Below, piece after piece: positions 45,643-45,895 of a stretch of 45,895 nt of DNA. Below the pieces are notes generated by a model. The model searched no databases. It was not told the origin of the DNA and saw nothing but the letters and a program-made list of their open reading frames with translations. Every line of letters starts with the position of its first letter. Position 1 is the first letter of the stretch. The position numbers and the translations under genes were made by a program. The DNA comes from Blastocatellia bacterium (GTDB lineage: Bacteria; Acidobacteriota; Blastocatellia; HR10): the NCBI GenBank assembly GCA_035573895.1, contig DATLZR010000002.1, positions 1-45,895 of the forward strand. The letters run 5' to 3'.

Positions 45643-45895
45643 ATAACCGTACCGTTCTCAGCCGTAATGCATTGGTGACGACCGACACGGAACTGAACGT
45701 CATCGCCGCAGCGGCAATCATCGGGCTCAGGAGGATTCCCCACAGGGGATAAAGCACACCAGCGGCAACAGGCACGGCCAGCGCATTATAGCCAAAAGCC
45801 AGCCAGAGATTCTGTCGAATATTCTTCATGACTAACCGGCTCAACCGCCGCGCGCGAGCGATTGCGCGGAGATCCCCTTTGATGAGAATTATGTC
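45641..45895 (-). CDS. P1B-type heavy-metal (copper-type) ATPase, C-terminal end, N-terminus beyond the window
   Basis: A minus-strand frame enters from the window edge without a start and ends at 45641, encoding about 84 residues. It is the family tail: [20 protein letters not shown], then [15 protein letters not shown] and the last helices with [22 protein letters not shown] and [12 protein letters not shown]. This sequence is typical of copper-exporting ATPases (CopA-like), with the MxxSS-type last helix. The metal cannot be decided without the rest of the protein. Opposed to the HU gene. Confidence 0.9.
   Translation of the reverse strand, partial: DIILIKGDLRAIARARRLSRLVMKNIRQNLWLAFGYNALAVPVAAGVLYPLWGILLSPMIAAAAMTFSSVSVVTNALRLRTVRL

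Noticed and set aside
1-45895. CRISPR arrays, tRNA and rRNA genes
   Set aside because: No regularly spaced repeat-spacer pattern, cloverleaf-like T-loop signature or rRNA sequence was noticed by reading. A dedicated RNA search would be needed to exclude small RNAs.

Overview
The window looks like chromosomal DNA of a free-living Gram-negative bacterium, most probably an Acidobacteriota member (inference, not proven). Reasons: two very large sensor kinases with periplasmic Reg_prop beta-propellers, several multihaem c-type cytochromes, outer-membrane barrels, modular secreted proteins, a succinylase-type lysine/DAP operon, and moderately GC-rich coding DNA. No tRNA, rRNA, CRISPR array or intact insertion sequence was seen. 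Both window edges cut genes: a GlcG/DUF336-like exported protein on the left and a P1B-type metal ATPase on the right.

Left block (1-8818, minus strand): exported GlcG-like fragment, a poor region with decayed coding pieces, then in transcription order a propeller histidine kinase, a frameshifted GxxExxY remnant, a NarL-type response regulator and a secreted M6 metalloprotease. A mirrored copy of this arrangement lies at 30776-41349 on the plus strand: propeller kinase, NarL-type regulator, a 1416-residue secreted modular protein, and a 508-residue secreted protein that matches the non-catalytic half of the M6 protease. The two blocks look like paralogous signalling-to-secretion modules in opposite orientation. 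Both kinase genes carry a short dispersed-repeat sequence in frame in the sensor region, and the left block has two near-identical 21-bp sites, each made of two heptamers 11 bp apart, upstream of the regulator and of the protease.

Central electron-transfer block (9429-23459): an outer-membrane barrel with an N-terminal carboxypeptidase-regulatory-like domain, a decahaem cytochrome fused to an LVIVD propeller, a HEPN/MNT toxin-antitoxin pair, a convergent pentahaem cytochrome of the c554 type, then a plus-strand set made of a protein with two cyclic-nucleotide-binding folds fused to a four-cluster ferredoxin, a membrane b-type-cytochrome-like protein and a membrane-anchored decahaem cytochrome. 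Together these would move electrons from an iron-sulphur protein through the inner membrane to periplasmic haems and perhaps to the cell surface. The donor and acceptor cannot be read from the sequence. This is the best candidate for an undescribed system.

Metabolic block (23594-30447): dapB-dapA-dapD, then on the opposite strand a Tat-exported hydroxypyruvate isomerase-like protein with a tartronate-semialdehyde-reductase-like enzyme, and a membrane metallophosphoesterase. Right end (41875-45895): an outer-membrane barrel, an RDD membrane protein, a ClpP paralogue that has lost its catalytic serine and histidine, an HU-type DNA-binding protein with a clear terminator, and the metal ATPase fragment.
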